From: an uncultured Vampirovibrio sp.
Lineage (GTDB): Bacteria; Cyanobacteriota; Vampirovibrionia; Gastranaerophilales; Gastranaerophilaceae
Length of the DNA stretch: 64,000 nucleotides
NCBI GenBank assembly: GCA_910584405.1
Contig: CAJUAL010000006.1
Location: forward strand, 62,001-126,000
Direction: 5' to 3'
Both the position numbers and the translations under genes were made by a program. The notes under the pieces are model-generated. The model did no database searches. It worked only from the letters and a program-made list of their open reading frames with translations, and was not told the origin of the DNA. Positions within the stretch are counted from its first letter, which is position 1; each line of letters opens with the position of its first letter. This document shows positions 24,161 through 31,472 of the stretch, piece by piece.

Positions 24161-25288
24161 TTATGCATAAAAGCTTGTGTCGCTTACACGTTTACTGATA
24201 ACTCTGTTACCAAGTTCGTCTTTTGTAATTTTTCCGTCTTTGTTTTTATCAAGTCCTCTGTTTGCGGAATAATATGTTTCTCCTCTGGTTGCTAAAACCT
24301 GCCTGCTTGCTCGTGCCGGTAAAAATATAAGCGCATAAAGTTCTCCAGCGGATAATTTATGTCCTGATGAGAAGCCTGCTGCAGATTTATTTTGTGCGAG
24401 GTATTTTTCAACATAATCAAGTTGTTTTATCGGCTTCATTCTCCTAAGTTGTGCCGTTGTTGTTCCAAGACCTCTTGCAGTACTTTCGATAAACTGGATT
24501 AATCCTGTAGCAGAACCGTTAGGATTTTTTGCAGAGGCATTGATTCCTGATTCAGAATTCATTACTCCCAGTAAATCCTTGTAATCACAATTGATTCTTT
24601 GTGCAATTTGCTTTACTTTTTCTAAAAATTTAGGTCCGTATTCTGAACTGCTTAATTCTGCTCTGCCGCTTGAGCCTGCTGAACTGATTGAATTTGTAGC
24701 ATAGTTGAAACTTGAAAATCCCTGACTTTCATTTGCGTAATTGTTTGTTGAATCAGAAGCTGCTGAACTTACGGTGATTTTTGATGCTTTTTTAGAAATT
24801 TCAGTTATTTTTTTAGAAATTTCTTTAGATTTAGCGTAAATATCATCATTTGTCAGACTTTCATCTTCTAAATCTTTCATAGCTTTTTCTTGTTCTTCAA
24901 GTTCTTTTAAAAGTTGAGTTATTGTCGTTTTGTCGCCATCTGAAACACCTTCTGATTCCGTTAAAGAATTAAGTCGTGTTTTTAAAGTAGCAATAGTTTG
25001 ATTATTTGAGTTAACATTACTTAGTGCCAAGTTTTCGATAACAGGAGCCCACATTGCATCTGCTAAAGCATCAACATCAATATTTAAGTTGAGCTGAGGC
25101 ACTGTTATGCCTCCGCCTCCGCCTCCGCCTAAAAATTCGGCTTGAGCCATAGGGTTAAATGTTGTGAAAAACGGTTGCGTATATTCGCCGACATTGTAAA
25201 CCTGAATGTCTCCTCCGTAGCTTGAAATTCCCATTGGTAAACAACAATAGTAGCACATATTTGCCATTCCGACTGGTGAAATTGCCAT
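24161..25288 (-). CDS. Lytic transglycosylase (SLT domain) with EF-hand-like end
   Basis: A 375-residue protein. The C-terminal part is an SLT fold: LLGVMNSESGINASAKNPNGSATGLIQFIESTARGLG with the catalytic Glu in SESG, then ALIFLPAR. It ends with DKNKDGKITKDEL, an EF-hand-type calcium loop. The N-terminus (MAISPVGMANMCYYCCLPMG) is Cys-rich and lacks a normal signal peptide. A poly-Gly tract of seven, made by tandem GGCGGA-type units, sits at about 54-60, followed by a coiled coil. It would cleave peptidoglycan. How it is exported is unclear. Confidence 0.8.
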   Translation of the reverse strand: MAISPVGMANMCYYCCLPMGISSYGGDIQVYNVGEYTQPFFTTFNPMAQAEFLGGGGGGGITVPQLNLNIDVDALADAMWAPVIENLALSNVNSNNQTIATLKTRLNSLTESEGVSDGDKTTITQLLKELEEQEKAMKDLEDESLTNDDIYAKSKEISKKITEISKKASKITVSSAASDSTNNYANESQGFSSFNYATNSISSAGSSGRAELSSSEYGPKFLEKVKQIAQRINCDYKDLLGVMNSESGINASAKNPNGSATGLIQFIESTARGLGTTTAQLRRMKPIKQLDYVEKYLAQNKSAAGFSSGHKLSAGELYALIFLPARASRQVLATRGETYYSANRGLDKNKDGKITKDELGNRVISKRVSDTSFYA

Positions 25289-25409
25289 AATTTTTTCCCC
25301 TTAATATCCCCTTGTATTTATATAAAGTTATTTTGTATATAAAAATTGCATATTTACTATTTGTTGTTTTACAAAACTTAACAATGTTAACGGATTGATT
25401 AATAATAAT

Positions 25410-25442
25410 CTCTATGTTTATTATATAAATATAAGTATAGAG
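25410..25442. promoter_or_regulatory. Imperfect palindrome upstream of the NrtR-like gene
   Basis: CTCTAT (25410-25415) and ATAGAG (25437-25442) bracket an AT-rich, partly symmetrical core (TTTATTATA against TATAAATATAA). The 33-bp dyad ends 16 bases before the ATG, where autoregulation by the Nudix/wHTH protein would act. Only the outer arms are perfect. Confidence 0.35.
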
Positions 25443-25458
25443 TAGAAGGTTAGAAAGA

Positions 25459-26139
25459 ATGTTTAACGAAACAAAAACACACGAGATTACAGTCGACGTT
25501 GTTATTCTTACGATTAAGAATAACAGTCTTCAGGTATTGCTTGTTAAACGTACAAATGAGCCGTTTAACGGTAAGTGGGCGATACCGGGAGGTTATGTAA
25601 GATTATCCGAAAATCTGGATGAAGCTGCATTGAGGGTTTTGAAAGAAAAAACTGCGGTTGATAACATTTATCTGGAACAGCTTTATACATTCGGTGATCC
25701 GCTTCGTCACCCTAATGCTCGTGTTATTACTTGTGCATATTTTGCATTAGTTCGTTCGGAAGACATTAAAATTGTTTCAACGCCTGAAATCGGCTGGCAT
25801 AAAGTCAGTGATTTACCGGCTTTGGCGTTTGACCACAAAGAAATTATTCAATACTCATTAAAAAGAACTCGTGAACGTTTGGAAATTTGTCCGGTTGCTT
25901 ATCAACTGCTTCCTGAAAAATTCACTTTGACTGAGATGCAAAAATCTTACGAACTTATTATGACTAAGAAGCTTGATAAGAGAAACTTTAGGAAAAAAGC
26001 TCTTTCAACTGACGGTTTGATTGAACTTGAAGAGTACACAAAATCATCTTCAAAAAGACCTGCAAGACTTTATACTTTTGAAAATATTGAGCTTAATTCA
26101 AAACGTGCACATTTTATTAAAAAGGAGAAAGTTAAATAA
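25459..26139 (+). CDS. Nudix-domain transcriptional regulator (NrtR-like)
   Basis: 226 residues: an N-terminal Nudix domain (residues 10-140) and a C-terminal winged helix (from about FDHKEIIQYSLKRTRERLEICP onward, with LLPEKFTLTEMQKSYELIM and DKRNFRKKAL). This two-domain form is typical of NrtR-family regulators of NAD or pentose metabolism. The Nudix box is degenerate: GGYVRLSENLDEAALRVLKEK keeps Arg and one Glu but has Val and Lys where catalytic Glu residues are expected. It probably binds rather than cleaves a nucleotide sugar such as ADP-ribose. Its stop overlaps secG (TAATG). Confidence 0.8.
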   Translation: MFNETKTHEITVDVVILTIKNNSLQVLLVKRTNEPFNGKWAIPGGYVRLSENLDEAALRVLKEKTAVDNIYLEQLYTFGDPLRHPNARVITCAYFALVRSEDIKIVSTPEIGWHKVSDLPALAFDHKEIIQYSLKRTRERLEICPVAYQLLPEKFTLTEMQKSYELIMTKKLDKRNFRKKALSTDGLIELEEYTKSSSKRPARLYTFENIELNSKRAHFIKKEKVK

Positions 26140-26363
26140 TGGCTAATATATTATGGGCAGTAGAAACTGTATCTGCGATTTTATTGATTATTTTAATATT
26201 GCTTCATTCACCAAAGGGTGACGGTATCGGTGCAATCGGCGGAGCTTCTCATGTTTTTGCTTCTCAAAAAAGTGCAGAAAAAGGTTTGAATAAATTGACA
26301 GGTATTATTTGTGCAATATTTATTCTTTGTACTTTTTTAATCGGTTTTGGTATCGTAAAATAG
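26139..26363 (+). CDS. secG: Protein translocase subunit SecG
   Basis: A 74-residue auxiliary subunit of the SecYEG channel. Two membrane helices flank a loop, with the conserved ILLHSPKGDGIGAIGGAS and an FASQKSAEKGLNKLTGI segment before helix 2. The ATG overlaps the stop of the regulator gene upstream. tcdA follows 9 bases later. Confidence 0.93.
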   Translation: MANILWAVETVSAILLIILILLHSPKGDGIGAIGGASHVFASQKSAEKGLNKLTGIICAIFILCTFLIGFGIVK

Positions 26364-26372
26364 GTTTTGTAA

Positions 26373-27134
26373 ATGGTTTACGAAACATTTAGTCGTAACG
26401 AATTATTCTGGGGAGAAGATAATCAAAAACTTCTTGCTTCAAAAAATGTTGCGGTGTTTGGTTTGGGTGGTGTCGGAGGTTTTTGTGCTGAGGCTTTAGT
26501 CAGAGCAGGAGTCGGAAATCTTACGATAGTTGACTTTGACAATGTTTCAGAATCTAATATCAACAGGCAAATTATAGCATTACATTCAACAATTGGAGAA
26601 AAGAAGACGACTCTTTTTGAATCTCGTTTAAAAGATATTAATCCTAGTGTAAGTTTAAAAATTATCGATGATTTTTATAATCAGGAAGAACTTGTTATTG
26701 ATTTTTCTAAAAAAAAATATGACTATGTCGCCGATGCTATTGATACGATGCGTTCAAAGATTCATCTTCTTGAATCGTGTTTTAAAAACGGTATTCCTGT
26801 TGTAAGTTCTATGGGGGCAGGAAATAGAATTGATCCGACACAGCTTTATATTTCAGATTTGAAAGATATTGAAAATAAAAATGCACCGTTCGTTTCAAAT
26901 GTTATTTATCAACTAAAAAAACTTGGAATAACAGAAGGAATAACCTTTGTTACAAGTCGGGAGAAGCCGTTTGTACAAGAAAAAATAACGGAAAATGAAA
27001 AAATTAAAACTAATAACGGTTTAGATATTGAGTTTAATAAAATTACGCCGGCTTCAACTCCGTTTGTGGCGTCAGTTGCGGGAATTTTTATGGCATCATA
27101 TATTGTAAAAAGTTTTTTAAAGGAATTTAAGTAA
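26373..27134 (+). CDS. tcdA: tRNA threonylcarbamoyladenosine dehydratase (ThiF/E1-like)
   Basis: A 253-residue E1-like adenylyltransferase. It has NVAVFGLGGVGGFCAEALVRAG (nucleotide-binding), then IVDFDNVSESNINRQIIA and YDYVADAIDTMRSKIHLL, as in TcdA/CsdL, which cyclises t6A37 to ct6A. It ends in a hydrophobic helix (PFVASVAGIFMASYIVKSF) typical of TcdA. A molybdopterin or thiamine role is less likely because no small ubiquitin-like partner is adjacent. Its stop overlaps the following SDR start (TAATG). Confidence 0.85.
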   Translation: MVYETFSRNELFWGEDNQKLLASKNVAVFGLGGVGGFCAEALVRAGVGNLTIVDFDNVSESNINRQIIALHSTIGEKKTTLFESRLKDINPSVSLKIIDDFYNQEELVIDFSKKKYDYVADAIDTMRSKIHLLESCFKNGIPVVSSMGAGNRIDPTQLYISDLKDIENKNAPFVSNVIYQLKKLGITEGITFVTSREKPFVQEKITENEKIKTNNGLDIEFNKITPASTPFVASVAGIFMASYIVKSFLKEFK

Positions 27135-27841
27135 TGAATATATTGGTAACGGGAGCTTCAAAAGGTATAGGCAGAGCAATAGCGCAGGAGTTGAAATCTT
27201 GCGGGAATGTATATGTTACATCAAGAAATGAAGATGCTTTAAAATCTTTGAATTGCAGCGGGTATTTTGTTTGTGACCTGGCAAATAGAGATGATTTGGT
27301 TCGTCTTGGGGATTTTATTGAAGAAAAAAGGATTGATGTTTTAATAAATAATGCGGGTGAATATATTTATTCGTCGGTTGATGATAATAAAATCGAAGAT
27401 TTGGAGCATATTATTTCAGTGAATCTGCAAGCTCCGATATATTTGACAGGAAGAGCTGTTCCTTATATGAAAAATAAAAAATGGGGCAGAGTTGTCAATG
27501 TAGGTTCTATCTCAGGGGTTATGGGTGAAGCCGGCGCAAGTATGTATTCTTCAACAAAATCCGGTTTAATCGGGTTTTCAAAGGCGGTTGGTTTAGAGGT
27601 TGCGCAAGCCGGAATAACCGTTAATACAATAAATCCGGGGTGGGTAGATACGGAACTTGGTAATGGTTCAATAGATGATAGTGAGTTTTCGCAGGATGAG
27701 ATATTAGATTGTATTCCTCAGCGCAGATTTGTTGCGCCGCAGGAAGTTGCAGGGCTTGTTAAATATCTGATAAGTGAAGAAGCTAAAGGTATAACAGGAC
27801 AATCAATAAATCTTTGTGCAGGATTAAGTGTAGGAATATAG
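27134..27841 (+). CDS. Short-chain dehydrogenase/reductase
   Basis: A classical SDR of 235 residues: TGASKGIGRAIA (cofactor), NNAG, the Ser in VGSISGVMG, then YSSTKSGLIGFSKAVG with the catalytic Tyr and Lys, and INPGWVDTELG. It is closest in pattern to FabG-like 3-oxoacyl reductases, but the substrate cannot be assigned. It is coupled to tcdA upstream and to the out-of-frame prepilin downstream, whose GGAG overlaps this stop. Confidence 0.85.
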   Translation: MNILVTGASKGIGRAIAQELKSCGNVYVTSRNEDALKSLNCSGYFVCDLANRDDLVRLGDFIEEKRIDVLINNAGEYIYSSVDDNKIEDLEHIISVNLQAPIYLTGRAVPYMKNKKWGRVVNVGSISGVMGEAGASMYSSTKSGLIGFSKAVGLEVAQAGITVNTINPGWVDTELGNGSIDDSEFSQDEILDCIPQRRFVAPQEVAGLVKYLISEEAKGITGQSINLCAGLSVGI

Positions 27842-27851
27842 GAGAAAAGAT

Positions 27852-28714
27852 ATGAAAAAGCAAACTATGGGGGTAAATGATATTATGAATATCTCTAAAA
27901 CTCAACAAGGGCTTCAAATTTCGGGGGGGGTAACTTTTCCTGCTCTTTAGCATTTACTTTGGCGGAGGTATTAATTACCCTTGGTATAATCGGAATTGTC
28001 GCCGCGCTTACTATTCCGAATTTGATTCAGAATTATCAGGAAAAGATGTTTGTTAATAAGTTAAATCAAACATACTCTCAATTATTACAAGCATTTCGTT
28101 TAATGGTAGATGAATACGGTACGATTGATACTTGGTCGAAAGATACTGTTGAAAGACAAACTCTTCTGCAAGAACGCTTGCCTCAATTTATAAAAATTTC
28201 ACCTTGTGATTGGCAAAAATGTTTAGGAAAAACATATTCTTTTCATACGGATAAAACTAAGAAAATAGGACGTTTTGCCTGGTATAATGAAACTTATCAC
28301 ATGCAAAACGGTGCAGTGTTAAAATTGCCACAGAAAGGCAACGGTTTAAATGGTGAATGTATTCAAAATATGGCGATGAACCAATACGGAACAAATGAAA
28401 CCGGAACAAGACCTATTTATTACGGAACATATTTGCACGGATGCGGAGAATTTTTTGTTGATTTAAACGGAGCATCAGGTCCGAATATTCCAAATATTGA
28501 TACTTTTTCATTTAAAGTTGTAATTGACGGAATAGTGCCGGCAGGAGGTCCGAAAGAAGATGTTTGGTTGGAAACGTTTTCTTCACAGTGTTTAGACCCT
28601 AGTCCTACGGGTTATTATCTTGGACGTTGCGCTGCTTGGGTTATCGAAAATAAAAACATGGATTATCTGCATTGTAACAATTTAAGCTGGACAGGCAGTC
28701 GACGTTGCAGGTAA
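27852..28714 (+). CDS. Prepilin-like protein, out of frame at a G8 tract
   Basis: The ATG at 27852 has GGAG seven bases upstream and opens a 32-codon leader that hits TAG at 27948-27950, just before the FTLAE codons. The pilin body (FTLAEVLITLGIIGIVAALTIP-type helix, split here as FTLAEVLITLG and IIGIVAALTIP, then DLNGASGPNIPNIDTF and CAAWVIENKN) continues in another frame to 28714. A run of eight G at 27923-27930 lies between. Nine G, or a -1 ribosomal slip, would restore one 287-residue protein with a 34-residue leader and Ala before the cleavage site. Phase variation, programmed frameshift, decay or a sequencing slip are all possible. Confidence 0.75.
27923..27930 (+). repeat. Poly-G tract (8 G) in prepilin leader
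   Basis: Eight consecutive G preceded by TC and followed by TAAC, in an AT-rich genome where such runs are rare. It lies between the start codon and the prepilin cleavage site, exactly where the reading frame changes. Homopolymer runs of this length are classical slipped-strand phase-variation switches. Confidence 0.85.
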
Positions 28715-28733
28715 TCCATTTAAAACTCTTTTC

Positions 28734-28758
28734 CCTTTACATAATGTAAAGGAATTTT
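28734..28758 (+). terminator. Hairpin terminator after the prepilin
   Basis: CCTTTACA (28734-28741), loop TAA, TGTAAAGG (28745-28752), followed by AATTTT. A modest 8-bp stem, and the likely 3' end of the secG-tcdA-SDR-prepilin unit. Confidence 0.55.
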
Positions 28759-28784
28759 GAAAAAATCGGTTTTTGTGTTATTAT
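28757..28784 (+). promoter_or_regulatory. Promoter of efp
   Basis: TTGAAA (28757-28762), 16-base spacer, TATTAT (28779-28784), about 40 bases before the efp start codon. Confidence 0.5.
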
Positions 28785-28826
28785 TGACCTACAAAAGAGA
28801 ATTATACTTTTAATAAGGGGAAAAAT

Positions 28827-29384
28827 ATGATTTCAGTAAACGATTTTAAAACAGGTTTAACAGTAGAGTTAGACAACGGATTATGGTCAGTTGTAGAATT
28901 CTTGCATGTTAAACCGGGTAAAGGTGCTGCATTTGTCAGATCTAAGTTGAAAAACGTTATCACAGGCCAAGTTGTTGAAAAAACATTCAGAGCAGGTGAA
29001 AAAGTTGCAAAAGCTACTTTAGACAGACGTGAAATGCAATACTTATATAAAGAAGGTTCAGCATTTGTTATGATGGATAATGAAAGCTATGACCAATTAC
29101 ATGTTGAAGAAGCTCAAATCGGCAGCGGTATTAAATACTTAAAAGAAAATATGAACGTAATGATTTTGATGCACGAAGGTAAAATCATCGGTGTTGATAT
29201 TCCTGCTCACGTAGAGTTAGAAGTTGTTGATACTCCGCCTGCTGAAAAAGGTAACACTGCTCAAGGCGGTACTAAACCTGCAACATTAGAAACCGGTGCT
29301 GTTGTTCAAGTTCCGTTCTTCGTTGCAAACGGTGATGTTATCAGAGTTGATACCAGAACTAACGAATACTTAGACAGATGTTAA
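28827..29384 (+). CDS. efp: Elongation factor P
   Basis: Relieves ribosome stalling at polyproline. The 185 residues follow the EF-P fold. The tip loop reads KPGKGAAFVRSKLKN; Lys32-type modification sites sit in HVKPGKGAAF. Domain III ends in VPFFVANGDVIRVDTRTNEYLDRC. AAGGGGAAAAA lies upstream of the ATG. The modification genes (epmA/epmB or ymfI) are not here. Efp preceding accB-accC is a common bacterial order. Confidence 0.96.
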   Translation: MISVNDFKTGLTVELDNGLWSVVEFLHVKPGKGAAFVRSKLKNVITGQVVEKTFRAGEKVAKATLDRREMQYLYKEGSAFVMMDNESYDQLHVEEAQIGSGIKYLKENMNVMILMHEGKIIGVDIPAHVELEVVDTPPAEKGNTAQGGTKPATLETGAVVQVPFFVANGDVIRVDTRTNEYLDRC

Positions 29385-29540
29385 TTTGAGCGAAGCCGGT
29401 GTGAGCCCGGAGTCGGCACAGGTGAGTGTGACGAGCAGGGGCGAACATAATGAGACCGCCGTTGAGAATGGAACGAAGTGAAATGAACGAAGCAATCTTT
29501 GATTGCACAGGCGGGAAATACCTATAAAAGGAGAAATTAA
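29385..29540. other. GC-richer intergenic stretch between efp and accB
   Basis: 156 bases with imperfect repeats of GAGCGAAGCC/GAACGAAGTG/GAACGAAGCA type and a GCAATC-TTT-GATTGC hairpin. Composition is unlike the flanking genes. I see no convincing open frame. It is probably a dispersed repeat. AAAAGGAG for accB is at the right end. Confidence 0.45.
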
Positions 29541-29996
29541 ATGAAATTTGAAACAGATTATATAGAAAAGTTAGCTAAAGTTTTATCAGAAACAGGTTTA
29601 ACTGAAATATCATTGGAAGACGGAGAACAAGCAATTACATTGAGAAAAGATGTTATTGTAACTTCAGCTCCTCAAGCTGTTGTTGCAGCTCCTGCTCCTG
29701 TAGCTGCTCCTGTTCAATCAGCACCTGCGGCTCAAGCAGAATCTGCTGCACCTGCTAAAAAAGGTACTCCAATTACCTCTCCAATGGTTGGTACATTTTA
29801 CAAATCACCATCTCCGGATGCAGAACCGTTCGTTTCTGTCGGTAAATCAGTAGCTAAGGGTGATGTTGTTTGTATCGTCGAAGCAATGAAGATGATGAAC
29901 GAAATTGAATCAGAATTGTCTGGTAAGGTTGTTGAAATATGTGTTGAAGACGGACAGCCTGTAGAATTTGGACAAGTTCTTATGTACGTTGAGTAA
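29541..29996 (+). CDS. accB: Biotin carboxyl carrier protein of acetyl-CoA carboxylase
   Basis: Carries carboxybiotin between AccC and the carboxyltransferase for malonyl-CoA. 151 residues. The N-terminal helix ETDYIEKLAKVLSETGLTEISLEDGE is followed by an Ala/Pro-rich flexible linker (about 52-78) and the biotinyl domain with IVEAMKMMNEIES, where the Lys is biotinylated. accC follows 72 bases downstream, with an RNA stem-loop in the gap. Confidence 0.96.
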   Translation: MKFETDYIEKLAKVLSETGLTEISLEDGEQAITLRKDVIVTSAPQAVVAAPAPVAAPVQSAPAAQAESAAPAKKGTPITSPMVGTFYKSPSPDAEPFVSVGKSVAKGDVVCIVEAMKMMNEIESELSGKVVEICVEDGQPVEFGQVLMYVE

Positions 29997-30010
29997 TAAT
30001 TTTAAGGATT

Positions 30011-30044
30011 AAGAGGTGGACAGGTTTTTAACTGTTCACTTCTT
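30011..30044 (+). promoter_or_regulatory. Stem-loop between accB and accC
   Basis: AAGAGGTGGACAG pairs with CTGTTCACTTCTT (13 bp, two G-U pairs) around a short AT loop. There is no U-tract after it. It may set the AccB:AccC ratio by RNA processing, as AccB is usually needed in excess (inference). Confidence 0.4.
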
Positions 30045-30068
30045 ACTTTAGTAAGGGATATTTGGAAA

Positions 30069-31424
30069 ATGTTTAGAAAAGTTTTAATCGCAAATAGAGG
30101 CGAGATCGCCGTTAGAATTATAAGAGCATGCAGAGAGTTAGGGATTCCTACAGTTGCTATTTATTCTCAAGCTGATGCAAATTCTTTGCATGTGAGATTG
30201 GCAACAGAAGCTTACTGTATCGGACCTGCAAAAAGTGCCGACAGTTATTTGAGCATTCCTGCAATAATGTCTGCGGCTATGGTTTCAGGTGCTGATGCTA
30301 TTCACCCGGGATATGGTTTTATGTCAGAACGTGCCGATTTTGCAGAAATTTGCGAACAGCAGGGTATCAAGTTTATCGGTCCGTCATCTGAAGCGATGCG
30401 TAAAATGGGTGATAAAGCTACTGCCCGCAAAACAATGATTGAAAATGATGTTCCTGTTACTCCGGGAACAGGTATTGTTCACAGTGTAGAAGAAGTTCAG
30501 GAATTTGGTAATAAAGTCGGTTATCCGATTATATTAAAAGCTACAGCAGGCGGCGGCGGAAAAGGTATGAGAGTTTGCCGTAATGATGAAGATGTTCAGC
30601 TTAATATGGAACTTTGTCAGGCTGAAGCTAAAAATTTCTTCGGAAATCCTGATGTTTATGCCGAAAAATTCCTTGAAAACCCTCGTCATATTGAAGTTCA
30701 AATTTTAGGTGACAGTTTTGGTAATGTTGTTCACTTAGGTGAAAGAGATTGCTCAATTCAACGTCGTCACCAAAAATTGTTGGAAGAAGCTCCTTCTCCG
30801 GCAATTAGTGAAGAAACAAGACAAGAAATGGGTGCAGCAGCGGTTAGAGCTGCTAAAGCTATTAACTATGAAGGCGCAGGAACTTGTGAATTCTTACTTG
30901 ACCATGACGGAAAATGGTATTTTATGGAAATGAATACACGTATTCAGGTTGAACATTGTGTTACCGAAATGATTTCACAAGTAGACTTGGTTCGAGAACA
31001 AATACTTGTTGCTTCAGGTGAAAAGTTAAGTTACAGTCAAGATGATATCAAGCTTTACGGTCATGCTATTGAATGCCGTATTAATGCTGAAAATCCTGCT
31101 AAAAACTTTATGCCGAATCCTGGGAAAATTTCAGGATACTTAGCACCGGGCGGTTTTGGTGTAAGAGTTGATTCTCATGTTTACCAAGATTACGAAATTC
31201 CGCCTTATTACGATTCAATGATTGGTAAATTGATTTGTTGGGGCAGAACAAGAAATGAAGCTCGCAGAAGAATGTATAGAGCTTTGAAAGAATATGTTGT
31301 AACAGGTGTTGAAACAACTATTCCGTTCCATCAGGCAATTATTGAAGATGAAGTCTTTATGAGCGGTAAGTTTAATACAGGATTTATTGAAGAATTCTAC
31401 AGGCGTAAAGGTTTATCAGAATAA
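30069..31424 (+). CDS. accC: Biotin carboxylase subunit of acetyl-CoA carboxylase
   Basis: ATP-dependent carboxylation of biotin on AccB. 451 residues. LIANRGEIAVRIIRACRELGI starts the biotin-carboxylase N domain. The ATP-grasp glycine loop is KATAGGGGKGMRV, followed by RHIEVQILGD, ERDCSIQRRHQKLLEEAPSP and MEMNTRIQVEHCVTEM with catalytic residues. The length is normal. Confidence 0.97.
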   Translation: MFRKVLIANRGEIAVRIIRACRELGIPTVAIYSQADANSLHVRLATEAYCIGPAKSADSYLSIPAIMSAAMVSGADAIHPGYGFMSERADFAEICEQQGIKFIGPSSEAMRKMGDKATARKTMIENDVPVTPGTGIVHSVEEVQEFGNKVGYPIILKATAGGGGKGMRVCRNDEDVQLNMELCQAEAKNFFGNPDVYAEKFLENPRHIEVQILGDSFGNVVHLGERDCSIQRRHQKLLEEAPSPAISEETRQEMGAAAVRAAKAINYEGAGTCEFLLDHDGKWYFMEMNTRIQVEHCVTEMISQVDLVREQILVASGEKLSYSQDDIKLYGHAIECRINAENPAKNFMPNPGKISGYLAPGGFGVRVDSHVYQDYEIPPYYDSMIGKLICWGRTRNEARRRMYRALKEYVVTGVETTIPFHQAIIEDEVFMSGKFNTGFIEEFYRRKGLSE

Positions 31425-31431
31425 TAAATTG

Positions 31432-31460
31432 AAAAGCTCTCAAGTTTTGAGAGCTTTTTT
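31432..31460 (+). terminator. Intrinsic terminator between accC and folC
   Basis: AAAAGCTCTCAA, loop GTT, TTGAGAGCTTTT with further T. A 12-bp stem plus U-tract. The folC ribosome site (AGGAGC) follows immediately, so folC may be expressed by read-through or its own promoter. Confidence 0.8.
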
Positions 31461-31472
31461 AGGAGCAAGTAA

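Noticed and set aside
25109..25130. Tandem GGCGGA-type units in the transglycosylase as a phase switch
   Set aside because: Units are six bases, so gain or loss stays in frame and only changes the poly-Gly length.
30011..30044. accB-accC stem-loop as an intrinsic terminator
   Set aside because: No U-tract follows and accC must be expressed with accB; listed only as a possible processing element.
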